The notes beneath the pieces were generated by a model that did not search any database, was not told the DNA's origin, and worked only from the letters and a program-made list of their open reading frames with translations. 64,000 nt of DNA from Deltaproteobacteria bacterium. GTDB lineage: Bacteria; SAR324; XYD2-FULL-50-16. Both the position numbers and the translations under genes were made by a program. Of this stretch, positions 8,001 through 16,864 are shown in pieces (position 1 is the first letter of the stretch; every line of letters starts with the position of its first letter). The stretch covers positions 28,238 through 92,237 of the forward strand of contig JABHWU010000085.1 of assembly GCA_018657625.1 (NCBI GenBank). The letters run 5' to 3'.

Positions 8001-9296
8001 TTATGAAATTGACTCAAGTCCAGCCTCGATAATGGCCAATCCTTCTGATAATTTCGCTCGATCAATATTGAGTGGAGATAAAATTCTCATGATATTACCA
8101 TTGGTACCGGCCGTAATCACACTCAATCTTTTTGAAATACAATAAGCAGCCAAAGCTTTATTTTGCTCTGCAGCCGGTTCCTTACTGATCGGGTCTGTTA
8201 CGAGTTCAAGCGCTACCATGGCACCTAAACCTCTGACATCACCGACAAGGGGAAATTTTTCTTTAAACTTTAAAAAAGCCTCCTTAATAATTTCCCCGGT
8301 TTCTTTCGCCTGTACCAGTAACTCCCCTTCCTCAAACATTTCGATAGTAGCCAGAGCAGCAGCTACTGCCAGAGGATTTCCGCCATAAGTTCCTCCTAAT
8401 CCACCCACGGGAGATTCATCCATAATATTTGCTCGTCCTGTAATCGCACTAATGGGCATCCCGGAAGCCATTGACTTAGCAGAAAGAATGATATCGTAAT
8501 CAATATTCAAAGCATTGGCGGCATACAACTCACCGGTTCTACCAAAACCCGACTGAATTTCATCACAAATGCTCAAAATTCCATACTGTTGAGTCAGCGC
8601 TCGCAACTCTTTAAAAAAGTCTTCATCCCCAGGTACGAATCCACCTTCTCCCAGTACCGGTTCAAAAATAACAGCAGCAATACTATTGGGATCAACCAAA
8701 GTTTTAAATGCCGTTTTGATATCATCCAAAACCATTTGATTCGCTTTCTTTTGATCCCCATCACTCATCCGATAGGCATACGGAAAAGGCACCCGATAAA
8801 TCTCAGGCGCAAAAGGACCATATCCCTGTTTATAGGGAGCAACCTTACTGGTTAGCGACATTCCCATCAACGTCCGACCGTGAAAGGCATCTCTAAAACA
8901 TAAAACCCCGGGTCGACCAGTGAATTGTCGTGCTATCTTGATCCCATTTTCTACCGCCTCTGCCCCTGAGTTCGCAAAGAAGGTCTTTTTCTCAAAATCA
9001 CCCGGTGTAATATCATTCATTTTTGCTGCCAGATTGATATACCCCTCGAACATTGAAACATGAAAGCAGGTATGAAGAAATCGATCAGCTTGCGCTTTTA
9101 CAGCCGCTACTACTTTCTCAGGACAATGTCCGGCATTTAGTACACCAATACCACCGGAAAAATCAATCCACTCATTCCCATCAACATCAACAATAGCAGA
9201 TCCCTTAGCATGATCCGCAACACATGGCGATACTTGAAAAACAGCTTTAGGTATTGCTTTGTCCCTTAGTTTTTTTAACTCTTCTGATCGTGTCAT
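8001..9296 (-). CDS. gabT: Class III aminotransferase, GabT-like
   Basis: The 431-residue protein is a PLP fold-type I omega-aminotransferase. The aspartate contacting the PLP ring nitrogen is in CDEIQSGFGRTG (D245) and the Schiff-base lysine is in SAKSMASGMP (K274). The phosphate-binding NSGAEAVENGIK is also clear. It resembles 4-aminobutyrate aminotransferases most, which turn GABA and 2-oxoglutarate into succinate semialdehyde and glutamate. Substrate specificity among omega-amino acids is not decidable here. The aldehyde product would suit the aldehyde:ferredoxin oxidoreductase encoded next. AGGAGA precedes the ATG. A perfect 24-base palindrome and a TyrR-like regulator gene lie upstream. 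Confidence 0.88.
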   Translation of the reverse strand: MTRSEELKKLRDKAIPKAVFQVSPCVADHAKGSAIVDVDGNEWIDFSGGIGVLNAGHCPEKVVAAVKAQADRFLHTCFHVSMFEGYINLAAKMNDITPGDFEKKTFFANSGAEAVENGIKIARQFTGRPGVLCFRDAFHGRTLMGMSLTSKVAPYKQGYGPFAPEIYRVPFPYAYRMSDGDQKKANQMVLDDIKTAFKTLVDPNSIAAVIFEPVLGEGGFVPGDEDFFKELRALTQQYGILSICDEIQSGFGRTGELYAANALNIDYDIILSAKSMASGMPISAITGRANIMDESPVGGLGGTYGGNPLAVAAALATIEMFEEGELLVQAKETGEIIKEAFLKFKEKFPLVGDVRGLGAMVALELVTDPISKEPAAEQNKALAAYCISKRLSVITAGTNGNIMRILSPLNIDRAKLSEGLAIIEAGLESIS

Positions 9297-9445
9297 ATTT
9301 TCTCCTATGTGATTATTATCAAATAGATATCATTTTCATTAAGCCTGATGATAATATGCTTATAAGATCTTCAGACTTGCCTTAAAATTTTTATTATTCT
9401 TAACAAAATTCTAAATATATTAAAAGAAATATTTTCCAAATCTGC

Positions 9446-9469
9446 ATATTATGCAAATTTGCATAATAT
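9446..9469. promoter_or_regulatory. Palindromic operator upstream of gabT
   Basis: The half-site ATATTATGCAAA is followed directly by its reverse complement, a perfect 24-base palindrome 150 bases before the aminotransferase start. Related half-sites (TTTGCAnA) appear before the regulator gene at 11331-11359. I infer binding by the adjacent TyrR-like protein. I found no GG-N10-GC pair for sigma-54 in this spacer. Confidence 0.6.
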
Positions 9470-9538
9470 TTCAGTTTTTATAAACTACCCGTAAAGTATA
9501 GCAATTCAATTCTGTAATGGAGATGAATCGGCGTATCG

Positions 9539-11281
9539 CTATTTTTTCCCGTTAATTATTATATTGTATTTTTTTAATTTCCTCGAAAGTGTTGATTGAT
9601 TAATTCCCAGGTGATTTGCCACCTGGGTTTGATTGGAATAGAGGCCAAATGCTTCTGTAATCATTTGTTTTTCCAGCACTTCTACCGCATGTGATAAACT
9701 CAAACGATCACATTTTTTTTGAGGGAGTGACCATGAACTATCAGGGATTATATAGGGCGGTAAATCGCCAACTTCAATTTTCTTTGATGTGCTAAGTGCC
9801 GCTAACTGCTCTGTTAAATTAGCTAACTCTCTCAAGTTACCGGGAAAATCATATTGACTTAGGATTGAAATCACACGGGGATTAGAATTAATATGATCTT
9901 CATTTTTCTCATTATAACGTTTGAGATAAAAATCAACCAAAGCTGCCAAATCTATAATACGTTTACGAAGCGGAGGAACATTAATCGTCACCACACTAAT
10001 TAAGTAAAACAAATCTTCCCGTAAATTTCCATTTTTAACTTCCAGGTTCAAAGGAGTAGCACTCGAAACAATCAAACGGAAATTGTTTTTTCTTTCTGCT
10101 GCGGATTTCATATTGGAATCCTGACGATCATCCAGCATTTCAACCAAACGTACTTGCAATTGCAAAGGCAACTTAGCCAACTCTTCCAAATATAAAGTCC
10201 CTTTATCAGCCATTTCTATGACACCAATTTCACTATCATCGTTTGAATTGCTCCCAAATAACTCTTTTTCAATGATATCAATAGGTAGTGAACCACATTC
10301 ATAGTGAACAAAGGGCTGTTTTTGTCGTTTTGATTCCAAATGAATGGAACGTGCCAGCTCTTTTTTCCCTGTTCCCGGTTCACCTTGCACCAGAACAATT
10401 ACATCAGATTTTGAGGCTTTTTTAAATACAGATTTGACATGATTTACTTCCTGGCTTTGAGATACAATCACTGAAAAAAGCTGATTTTGGGAGCTTAATT
10501 CATTTAACTCAGATTGATACCCTTCGATCAGTTTTTTAGATTTTTCCAAATCTGTTCTTAAGTCGCTTAGTTCGGTAATGTCACGTTCATTAACGACCAC
10601 CAGAGTTATTTCTCCCTGTTCATTAATTACCGGACTTCCAGTTGCCAGGATTTTCCTGCCATTGTGCATATTTTGAATAAATGTAACCGGCTTCCTTTGC
10701 TTAAAAACTTCAAGTGTCACTGATCGATCAGCTAATCCGCTGGCAATTAATTCCTCCATTGTTTTGCCGATGACAGACTTTGGATTCAATTGATTCATTT
10801 TTGAAGAGGCTTTATTTATCATTTGAACACGACCTTCCGCATCGCAAATCCAGATACCATCAAAAGAAGCTTCCAAAATTTCAGATAAATCCATGTTCAG
10901 AGAATTTTCAAAAGCTTTAATTTTTGAGTTTCTGGCCCTTTGATTATTCGAATGAACATTTATGCAGATAAAAAGGTCCTCGTTCTCATATTGGATGGGA
11001 ACCAAATCAACGTTCAAAGAGGCTTCAAACTCTTTTAATTCAAGCGCAAAGTGATGTACCTGATCTGCTAGTGAATTATCAATATAAGAAGAAATTGATC
11101 CAAATATAGCATTGCAGTGATTTCCAATCATCTGAGTTTGAGTCAGCCGGGTCAACTGGGTCAATTGATCGTTCACAAATCGTATTTTGTGACTCGAATC
11201 CACTAAAGCGATACCAATCGGAATTTGATTAACAATACGAGGTAAAAGCGATGGTATTAAATCTTCGTTTTGAGTTAACAT
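9539..11281 (-). CDS. PAS-AAA+-Fis regulator lacking GAFTGA (TyrR-like)
   Basis: The 580-residue protein has two PAS-like regions (about 12-110 and 130-240), an AAA+ domain with Walker A GEPGTGKK (300-307) and a Fis-type helix-turn-helix (QTQVANHLGINQSTLSRKL) at the end. The loop that should hold GAFTGA after the ELFG motif reads SNSNDDSEIG instead. Walker B is LYLEE rather than LFLDE, and only the first of the two usual arginine-finger positions is kept (LREDLFYLIS). In the family, proteins without GAFTGA such as TyrR act on sigma-70 promoters or as repressors. Its likely targets are its own gene and gabT-aor-namA, as shared TTTGCA sites suggest. Confidence 0.85.
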   Translation of the reverse strand: MLTQNEDLIPSLLPRIVNQIPIGIALVDSSHKIRFVNDQLTQLTRLTQTQMIGNHCNAIFGSISSYIDNSLADQVHHFALELKEFEASLNVDLVPIQYENEDLFICINVHSNNQRARNSKIKAFENSLNMDLSEILEASFDGIWICDAEGRVQMINKASSKMNQLNPKSVIGKTMEELIASGLADRSVTLEVFKQRKPVTFIQNMHNGRKILATGSPVINEQGEITLVVVNERDITELSDLRTDLEKSKKLIEGYQSELNELSSQNQLFSVIVSQSQEVNHVKSVFKKASKSDVIVLVQGEPGTGKKELARSIHLESKRQKQPFVHYECGSLPIDIIEKELFGSNSNDDSEIGVIEMADKGTLYLEELAKLPLQLQVRLVEMLDDRQDSNMKSAAERKNNFRLIVSSATPLNLEVKNGNLREDLFYLISVVTINVPPLRKRIIDLAALVDFYLKRYNEKNEDHINSNPRVISILSQYDFPGNLRELANLTEQLAALSTSKKIEVGDLPPYIIPDSSWSLPQKKCDRLSLSHAVEVLEKQMITEAFGLYSNQTQVANHLGINQSTLSRKLKKYNIIINGKK

Positions 11282-11330
11282 TGATCATGCTGATTGATAG
11301 AATTTTGATATATTCATTGATAAATAATAA

Positions 11331-11359
11331 ATTTGCACATAATATGTAGTTTTGCATAA
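11331..11359. promoter_or_regulatory. TTTGCA half-sites before the TyrR-like gene
   Basis: Two elements, ATTTGCACATAAT (11331-11343) and TTTTGCATAA (11350-11359), lie 50-80 bases before the regulator start. They match the half-site of the palindrome at 9446-9469. This is consistent with autoregulation. The divergent ThiS-like gene starts 175 bases further on. Confidence 0.45.
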
Positions 11360-11533
11360 CGCTACTATTAACAATGTAAAATCATATCGGCAAACCTTTT
11401 TAACATTCCTACTAATTTCGACTAAGTATTCAGGTTGGTTGATCATTCTTGAGTAACTGATTTTTACTGATTATCTTCTGGAAACAGTAATTGTAAATTT
11501 GATTTAATTATCGGCAATAACCAAAATTTCAAT

Positions 11534-11734
11534 ATGAAAATCACATTCAACCAGTCGGAATTCAATTTACAGGGAAATACAATCGATGAACTACTAAAAG
11601 AATCCAATAGTGATAGAGACCTGGGATTTGTTGTCATGGTCAACAAAAAAATCGTCTTAAAACATCACTGGGGATCACATCAATTAGGTGAGGCAGATAT
11701 TGTCCAAACAATTCTGCCGGTACATGGGGGTTGA
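11534..11734 (+). CDS. ThiS/MoaD-like sulfur carrier protein
   Basis: The 66-residue protein has the ubiquitin-like ThiS/MoaD pattern: a short beta start, IDELLKE, then FVVMVNKKIVLK, HWGSHQL and the C-terminal ILPVHGG ending in Gly-Gly, the residue pair that is adenylated and thiocarboxylated. The pattern is closer to ThiS than MoaD. No other thiamine gene is nearby. The gene is divergent from the TyrR-like regulator of the aldehyde oxidoreductase cluster, so a role in sulfur transfer to the pterin cofactor is possible but unproven. There is no clear ribosome binding site. Confidence 0.75.
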   Translation: MKITFNQSEFNLQGNTIDELLKESNSDRDLGFVVMVNKKIVLKHHWGSHQLGEADIVQTILPVHGG

Positions 11735-11820
11735 CTAACACTCTATCCCTAGTTTTTTCATCTTTTCCTCACTCGTTCGTCCCCCGACTCACCTATTCCT
11801 CAGAGGAGCGATTGGTCGAG

Positions 11821-12128
11821 TTATTGTTTAGGCCGTCCGGTTGCTAATTGTACCAAGAATTCTGTTCCCTTTTCAATTTCACTCTTAACAATGATTGCCC
11901 CATCATGTACCTGGGCGACACTCAGCGCAATTACTAAACCCAGCCCTGCACCCGATGATATCCACGAAACTTCTACACGGCAAAAATGATCAAAATATAA
12001 GTGAGATGTTTGGGTGCGATACCGACTCCGGTATCGGCAATTAATATTTCTAACAGTTCATCTGTTTTCTGTTTCAAGGTGATGGTAATACGCCCTTGTT
12101 CTGTATATTTAGTCGAGCCGATAAATCC
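11821..12128 (-). pseudogene. Histidine kinase ATPase-domain remnant
   Basis: Read leftward, one frame gives TKYTEQGRITITLKQKTDEL and ILIADTGVGIAPKHL, the end of the N box and the G1 box of a sensor kinase. After a frameshift near 11970-11985, GAGLGLVIALSVAQVHDG (G2 box) and a normal C-terminal end with TAA at 11821 follow. The dimerisation region, the histidine and all sensor domains are absent. It is a 5'-truncated and frameshifted remnant, not expressed as an intact protein. Confidence 0.8.
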
Positions 12129-12188
12129 TCAACTGAGATACAGGCGACTGTTTGGGAGATCTGATCAATCGGTTTTAGGGCATGTGCA

Positions 12189-12505
12189 GCCAAAAACGAT
12201 AAGGTCTATTTGCAGTGTTTTGATCCAATCGAAACAGCAAGAATACACCGCCACTTGCTTCCTGAATATAATATGGAAATCAAATTCGTTCAACTAATAG
12301 CGAGAACTGAATGGCGGATGACCGTGATTTATCAAGGTGAAAAGATAATTCCTTATGACTATTCCTGAATGTCTAAGCCCGATGGGATGAAGCTGACTTT
12401 GAAGACTTACTACGCATTTTTTATTATCAGGTGGGAGTCGATAGCGTCTTTACAGATTTTCCAGGTCGCGTCGTTAGCTTTTTAAGAAAAACCGATGTTC
12501 AATAA
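12189..12505 (+). pseudogene. glpQ: GlpQ glycerophosphodiester phosphodiesterase remnant
   Basis: The first frame reads AKNDKVYLQCFDPIETARI, then EIKFVQLIARTEW and PYDYS before a TGA, matching the C-terminal third of GlpQ-type phosphodiesterases. The frame is then shifted, and DEADFEDLLRIFYYQVGVDS with VFTDFPGRVVSFL completes the family C-terminus up to TAA at 12505. The N-terminal two thirds, with the catalytic HRG region, are missing. It is convergent with the kinase remnant next door. Confidence 0.8.
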
Positions 12506-12536
12506 AAATTCGATACGAAACAAAAACGATTCTAAT

Positions 12537-12660
12537 TAGTGTCTGAACGAAAAGTAGGTAATTTGGGGATATGTACATTTTTTAGTAAAGACTTAAAGAT
12601 TTAAATACCAGGTTGTTACGTGTCCCCTAAGCAATTAATATCTTTCTCGGCCAGACACTA
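12537..12660. mobile_element. MITE-like element with inverted ends
   Basis: The 124-base segment is bounded by TAGTGTCTGAACGAAAA and the inverse of TAGTGTCTGGCCGAGAAA, nine identical bases at the very ends and further matches inside. Both ends begin with TA, as expected if TA is the duplicated target in IS630/Tc1-type transposition. It encodes nothing. Its right end abuts the twin-arginine signal of an aldo/keto reductase gene and seems to have removed that gene's start. Confidence 0.65.
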
Positions 12661-13420
12661 GAAGAAATTTTATTAAATCAGCTGCTATTTCAGCTGCAAC
12701 TATTGGTATATCCAATCAGTTGGAAGCCACCACCCTAAATACTGATCATTCAAAAAATTACCCCATCGTCCCCTGTGAAAAACAGGTGCCTCTGTTCCGA
12801 TTCTTCAAATAGGTACATCGCAATCACCGGATCAGGAATACGATAAAATTTTACACTACCTTTTCAAAGAAGGTGTTTACTATTTAGATACCGCATTGTC
12901 ATATGGTTGGGGATCGTCACAAAAGGTGATTGCAAACTTTGCTGAGCAGATAGGTGGTCGGCAAAAACTCTGGTTGACTTCCAAATCAAAAGCCTGGATC
13001 ATAAAAGGTCTTGAGGAAGACATTGACGAATGCCTAAGCGAATTAAAGACGGACTACCTGCATCTTTATCAAAAACATATGCTTTCTGATCCGGATGATA
13101 TTAATAAGGAATTTATTAGTATTGGAGATCGTTTGAAAAAATCGGGCAAAATGCGATTTTTCGGATTTTCCTGCCAGGGATGTTCGCACTTTTGCGAAAA
13201 CGCAGTTCAGGGAGAAGCCAGAATTGCAGATTCATTAAGATTTTTAGTGTACTATGAATGTTTTGGAAAAAAAGAGAGAGCGAAAGAACTGTATAAAGAG
13301 ATTCCAAACAACAAGAGAGTACTAACGCAGCAGCAGTATCAAATTGCATAATCTATTTGTCCGCAAGGAATCAATATTAAACATTATCTGGAAATAGCCA
13401 ATAAAGTATTGGCAACATAA
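12661..13420 (+). pseudogene. Tat-exported aldo/keto reductase, broken
   Basis: Directly after the MITE-like element the frame reads RRNFIKSAAISAATIGIS, a twin-arginine signal without a start codon. A frameshift follows near 12760. In the second frame the conserved start of the reductase reads RPL-stop-KTGASVPILQIGTS, where TGA replaces the expected glycine. The domain then continues with YLDTALSYGWG and LKTDYLHLYQKH. A TAA at 13349-13351 interrupts just before SICPQGINIKHYLE, and the family-typical end is reached at 13420. At least four lesions make it a pseudogene; the longest intact frame (12896-13351) is a fragment only. Confidence 0.85.
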
Positions 13421-13431
13421 TAGGAAAACCA

Positions 13432-14142
13432 ATGCTAAGATTTTTTATAATCCTTTTGACTCTGATGCTATTTGGGCAGCTTACATTAGCTAAAGAAGAG
13501 CTGATTCAAAAAGTACCACTAATTTTTTTTAAATCCGATGAATTTCTTGATAATCGCATCGCATACTATGTTAGTTTGAAAGAGGACACTATACCGGAAG
13601 TATTATTCCAATCCGAGGATTATCAACCATTATCAGAAACTGAAAGATTAATGGCGTTTCGGGCACGCTTTTCTGTTCAATTTCCGAATCCGCTTCCACC
13701 CAGAGAGCTTTTTAACTCAGGAGAGACCTTCACAGCGTTGAATAATGAAACTCGTTTTTTTAAAACAGGTGCGTATGGATTTAAAGCAGAACGACCATCC
13801 TTTCTTTTCAATATTAACTTTAAAATGAATGCATCGGTTTCAGAGAAGGGAGATAATACGGCGTTGACGCGGAGTCTGATGGAAAACACCGGATTGATCG
13901 GAGAACCTGATTTAATCATATCGCAACGGATGTACGATTATAATCGTTTCATCTCAGAAACCATTTTTCACTTTGCTTTATATAAAGTTGAAAAGGAAAG
14001 ATGGATTGTTGAGGTAATCGGTTGGACCGGAATGAAAGCAGAAGTACCTGACTATTTTCAACGGAAGATAACAGAAGCTTATGCCGGAAAGATGGAACAT
14101 TTCAAGGAATCCCTGCAAAAAGTCTTACGCGGCAAAAGTTAA
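13432..14142 (+). CDS. Exported protein of unknown function
   Basis: The 236-residue protein begins with a clear Sec signal peptide (MLRFFIILLTLMLFGQLTLA, cleavage probably after LA). The mature part is mixed alpha/beta and charged, without cysteines, repeats or motifs that I recognise. AGGA lies seven bases before the ATG. It starts 11 bases after the end of the broken aldo/keto reductase gene, so it may once have shared its transcript. It is probably periplasmic or a lipid-free envelope protein. No function can be assigned. Confidence 0.7.
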   Translation: MLRFFIILLTLMLFGQLTLAKEELIQKVPLIFFKSDEFLDNRIAYYVSLKEDTIPEVLFQSEDYQPLSETERLMAFRARFSVQFPNPLPPRELFNSGETFTALNNETRFFKTGAYGFKAERPSFLFNINFKMNASVSEKGDNTALTRSLMENTGLIGEPDLIISQRMYDYNRFISETIFHFALYKVEKERWIVEVIGWTGMKAEVPDYFQRKITEAYAGKMEHFKESLQKVLRGKS

Positions 14143-14609
14143 TGAGATTTGAAGGGTGGAACTTTTATGATCAAAATATTATTATCTCTGTAATTGGGGG
14201 TTACTTCTACGTTCCCGATCTGAAATTGACTAAAAACTCGCCTGTCCTTTGCGCATTGCCTTAACTTCAGTCCCTCACTTTTACCAAACCATAGTATTAA
14301 CTTTTTCTTTCAAAACCTGCTGCAGCCAAACAAAATTAACTTTCAGTTTCTGGCCTTTCCACGGCCTATATCTGGTTCAAGGTCAAGAGATTTATTGTGA
14401 TTCGAAAAACATCTATTAGCTAGTTTGATGGTTCATCTAGGCAAACCGATGGATGGTTATGAGAGCAAAGATAAAGATTCCAAAGAACTCGGTACCAGAG
14501 GAGGTGTTATTTCAATGATTAACAGCATGGTTTGAAACAAACTGATTTAAGAGATGTTTTCGGTTCTTTATTAAAGGATTTTTAAAACTATATATTTGAG
14601 TTCCTACAA
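14143..14609. other. Gap without recognisable gene
   Basis: This 467-base spacer has no supported gene. A short open stretch near 14440-14535 (KPMDGYESKDKDSKELGTRG) looks protein-like but has no clear family and no start. It may be a decayed gene end, in keeping with the graveyard just upstream. Confidence 0.4.
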
Positions 14610-15362
14610 TTAAACCTGCATTATCGTTATTCCTTGCTTTTTATAGGGTTCCAGGATTTTAGCGGAGATTTTTTTTTCGGTAATGAGATGGGTTAGGTTG
14701 TTGATTGCTCCTACTGTATAGGTTGTGGCCGTGCCAAGTTTTTCTGCAGATGCCAGGCCAATTACTTCTGCTGACCGGTCAATCATCATTTTTTTAACAT
14801 AGGCTTCTTCTAAATTTGGATTCGTTATTCCTTCTTCCGGATGAATACCATATATTCCCAGGAAGCAATAATCGGCACGAATTTTTTGTAACATATTGAT
14901 TGTTTCAGCTCCGGTTCCTACAATTGAATCTTTTTGGAGCCTGCCACCCGCTATAATAACTTCAATATTAGGATGTTCAGCCAGGGCTAGTGCGATTGGT
15001 GGCCCATTTGTAATGACTGTTATTTTTAAATCCAGTGGAAATTCTTTGGCAATTTGTAAAGTTGTAGTACCACCATCTAGAATGACGACCTGACCGTTGT
15101 GAATCATTTTTATGGCTGCCCTGGCGATAGCGATTTTAATCGAAGATGCTTGAGGACGGGTGGAAAATCTTACCGCACCAGGTGAGCGTGGTAGCGCTCC
15201 TCCATGGACTCTTTGCAACATTCCGGATTTTGAAAGTTTCCCAAGATCTCTTCTGATCGTATCCTCGGAAACACTCAATGCCAGGCCTAAATCCCTGGCG
15301 ATCAATTTACCCTCTTTTTCTAAAATCTGAAGAATTAATTGATGTCTTTCTGCCATTAACAT
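14610..15362 (-). CDS. DeoR-family sugar-responsive repressor
   Basis: An N-terminal DeoR helix-turn-helix (ERHQLILQILEKEG ... SVSEDTIRRDLGKL) is followed by the ligand-binding DeoR C-terminal domain with VILDGGTTTLQIA and VITNGPPIALALA. Family members such as GlpR and AgaR sense sugar phosphates and repress catabolic operons. It lies downstream of the sugar uptake and oxidation operon on the same strand, separated by a repeat-bearing spacer, and probably controls it. I prefer the ATG at 15362 with AAGGT upstream; an ATG at 15356 (MAERHQ) and a TTG at 15368 are alternatives. Confidence 0.87.
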   Translation of the reverse strand: MLMAERHQLILQILEKEGKLIARDLGLALSVSEDTIRRDLGKLSKSGMLQRVHGGALPRSPGAVRFSTRPQASSIKIAIARAAIKMIHNGQVVILDGGTTTLQIAKEFPLDLKITVITNGPPIALALAEHPNIEVIIAGGRLQKDSIVGTGAETINMLQKIRADYCFLGIYGIHPEEGITNPNLEEAYVKKMMIDRSAEVIGLASAEKLGTATTYTVGAINNLTHLITEKKISAKILEPYKKQGITIMQV

Positions 15363-15488
15363 AAACAATTACCTTTTTCTTGGTTGTGTTTTATATTTGC
15401 TGTTTAGCCGAGAGTACCACAATTTATCGTTAACCCGATAATTTGGTTCTCGCTACGTCTAAACAATTCCACGTGGAAAAGCTTCAAA

Positions 15489-15521
15489 CGCCGGGTCCGC
15501 TGACGCTTGACCCGACCTACA
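15489..15521 (-). repeat. Dispersed GGTCGGGT-type hairpin repeat
   Basis: On the minus strand it begins TGTAGGTCGGGTCAAGCG and continues to GGACCCGGCG, so GGGTC pairs with GACCC. A related copy (TGTAGGACGGATCAAGCG) starts at 26583. Such short hairpin repeats are common between genes in many proteobacteria. Confidence 0.6.
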
Positions 15522-15581
15522 GTTTATCTGCATTAAAAACAAGTCGCAGAGAATACAGCGTTCACCTAGAATCATGCCTAT

Positions 15582-15668
15582 TCCGTGTGGTCAGTGTGGT
15601 CCGTGGTTAAGAAGTTTCTTCTCAGAGTAGAAAAGAAAGACGACCACGGACCACGCTAACCACACAGA
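15582..15668. repeat. Large inverted repeat between DeoR and dehydrogenase genes
   Basis: Arms of 26 bases (15582-15607 and 15643-15668) match at 23 positions; the left begins TCCGTGTGGTCAGTGTGG and the right begins ACCACGGACCACGC. The loop is 35 bases. Transcribed, it would form a strong hairpin that could separate expression of the operon from the deoR-type gene. It may also be a palindromic intergenic repeat. Confidence 0.65.
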
Positions 15669-15755
15669 ATCTACAGAATTTTTAACATTTTGTAATTATT
15701 GCTTATAAAATCAAGTTCGGTAACAGTTTCCCTGGCCAGAGACTCCGATGTTCAT

Positions 15756-16790
15756 TTATACTGCCTTAGGGTCAACCAGGATCTCGATTGCTTCGCCTTT
15801 TCTCAGCAAATCCAGTCCTTCTCCAACTTTTGAAATGGGAAATGTGTGAGTAATCAGTGATTCAACATCCAGAATATCTTCTTCTAAAATTTTGACAGCT
15901 TTGGAAAAAGAAGCATTTGCAATCCAGGTTCCGTATAAGGTGAGCTCCTTAAAAATAATTTCACTCTGGGGAATTTCCGGTTCCACCTGGGTATTCAAAC
16001 CAAAAAGTAAAATATTCCCCCCTTTTCGAACGGCCTGAATGGCTGGTTTAATTTGGGACCCAACCAATTCAATAACAACGTCTACACCACCTTTGGTCAC
16101 TTTCTGACAAAAAGATGCTGGGTCATCAACCCGAGGGTCAATGACATAGTCAGCACCGCTTTTTTGTGCAAATTCCTGTCTTAGTTTGGATGGTTCCGAG
16201 ACGATAATGGGTGAAACTCCTGATGCTTTTAATAATTGGACAACCAGTAATCCAATAGGACCGGCTCCCATAACCAAAGCACTATCTCCTGGCATCACGC
16301 GAATTTTTTCCATACCATTAATGACGCAGGCTAGTGGTTCTGCAAAAACAGCTTTTCGTGCTGAAAGATCGGGGGCAATTTTATACAATATTTTTTCTGG
16401 AATTCTGGCATATTCAGCAAATCCCCCATCGGTAAAAACACCTAAGGCATTAATGGTTTCACATTGATTAGGCATATTGTTTAGACAGAAGTGACAAACC
16501 CCGCAAAAATCATTTGGATTTACAACGACGCGATCTCCTTTTTGAAGGTATTTAACTTTATTTCCGGTTTCTACAACTTTGGCGACAATTTCATGACCTA
16601 AAATAACATCAGGCTTGGCAGCGTAACCGGGAGGAACATCCATTATTTTGACATCCGTACCGCAAATACTACATACTTCTATTTCCACGATTACATCTTC
16701 TGGATTTTGAATGCTTGGGATAGCAACATCTTTTAAAGCTAGCTTACCTTCGGATTCAAAGACAATGGCATTCATAGTGGTATTTTTCAT
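15756..16790 (-). CDS. Zinc-dependent medium-chain alcohol dehydrogenase
   Basis: The 344-residue protein is an MDR-superfamily polyol/threonine dehydrogenase type. Catalytic zinc residues are in CSICGTD (C43) and GHE (H66, E67). The structural zinc site is formed by cysteines 96, 99, 102 and 110 (CGVCHFC ... QC). The nucleotide fold has GAGPIG near residue 175. Such enzymes oxidise a secondary hydroxyl of sugar alcohols or sugar acids with NAD(P)+. It is the last gene of the transport and oxidation operon, after the GMC oxidoreductase. GAGG precedes the ATG. The exact substrate is unknown. Confidence 0.88.
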   Translation of the reverse strand: MKNTTMNAIVFESEGKLALKDVAIPSIQNPEDVIVEIEVCSICGTDVKIMDVPPGYAAKPDVILGHEIVAKVVETGNKVKYLQKGDRVVVNPNDFCGVCHFCLNNMPNQCETINALGVFTDGGFAEYARIPEKILYKIAPDLSARKAVFAEPLACVINGMEKIRVMPGDSALVMGAGPIGLLVVQLLKASGVSPIIVSEPSKLRQEFAQKSGADYVIDPRVDDPASFCQKVTKGGVDVVIELVGSQIKPAIQAVRKGGNILLFGLNTQVEPEIPQSEIIFKELTLYGTWIANASFSKAVKILEEDILDVESLITHTFPISKVGEGLDLLRKGEAIEILVDPKAV

Positions 16791-16864
16791 AGTGGCCTCG
16801 ATTTAAAATAAATAAAATACGGATTTCTTACAAATACAGATATGAATAATGAAATATCTGTCGT

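Noticed and set aside
12896..13351. 151-codon frame as an intact aldo/keto reductase
   Set aside because: It is only the middle of a gene whose start and end lie in other frames or behind stops; it is treated as part of a pseudogene.
15582..15668. CRISPR-like or tRNA-like structure
   Set aside because: There is only one inverted repeat pair, no regular spacers and no cloverleaf.
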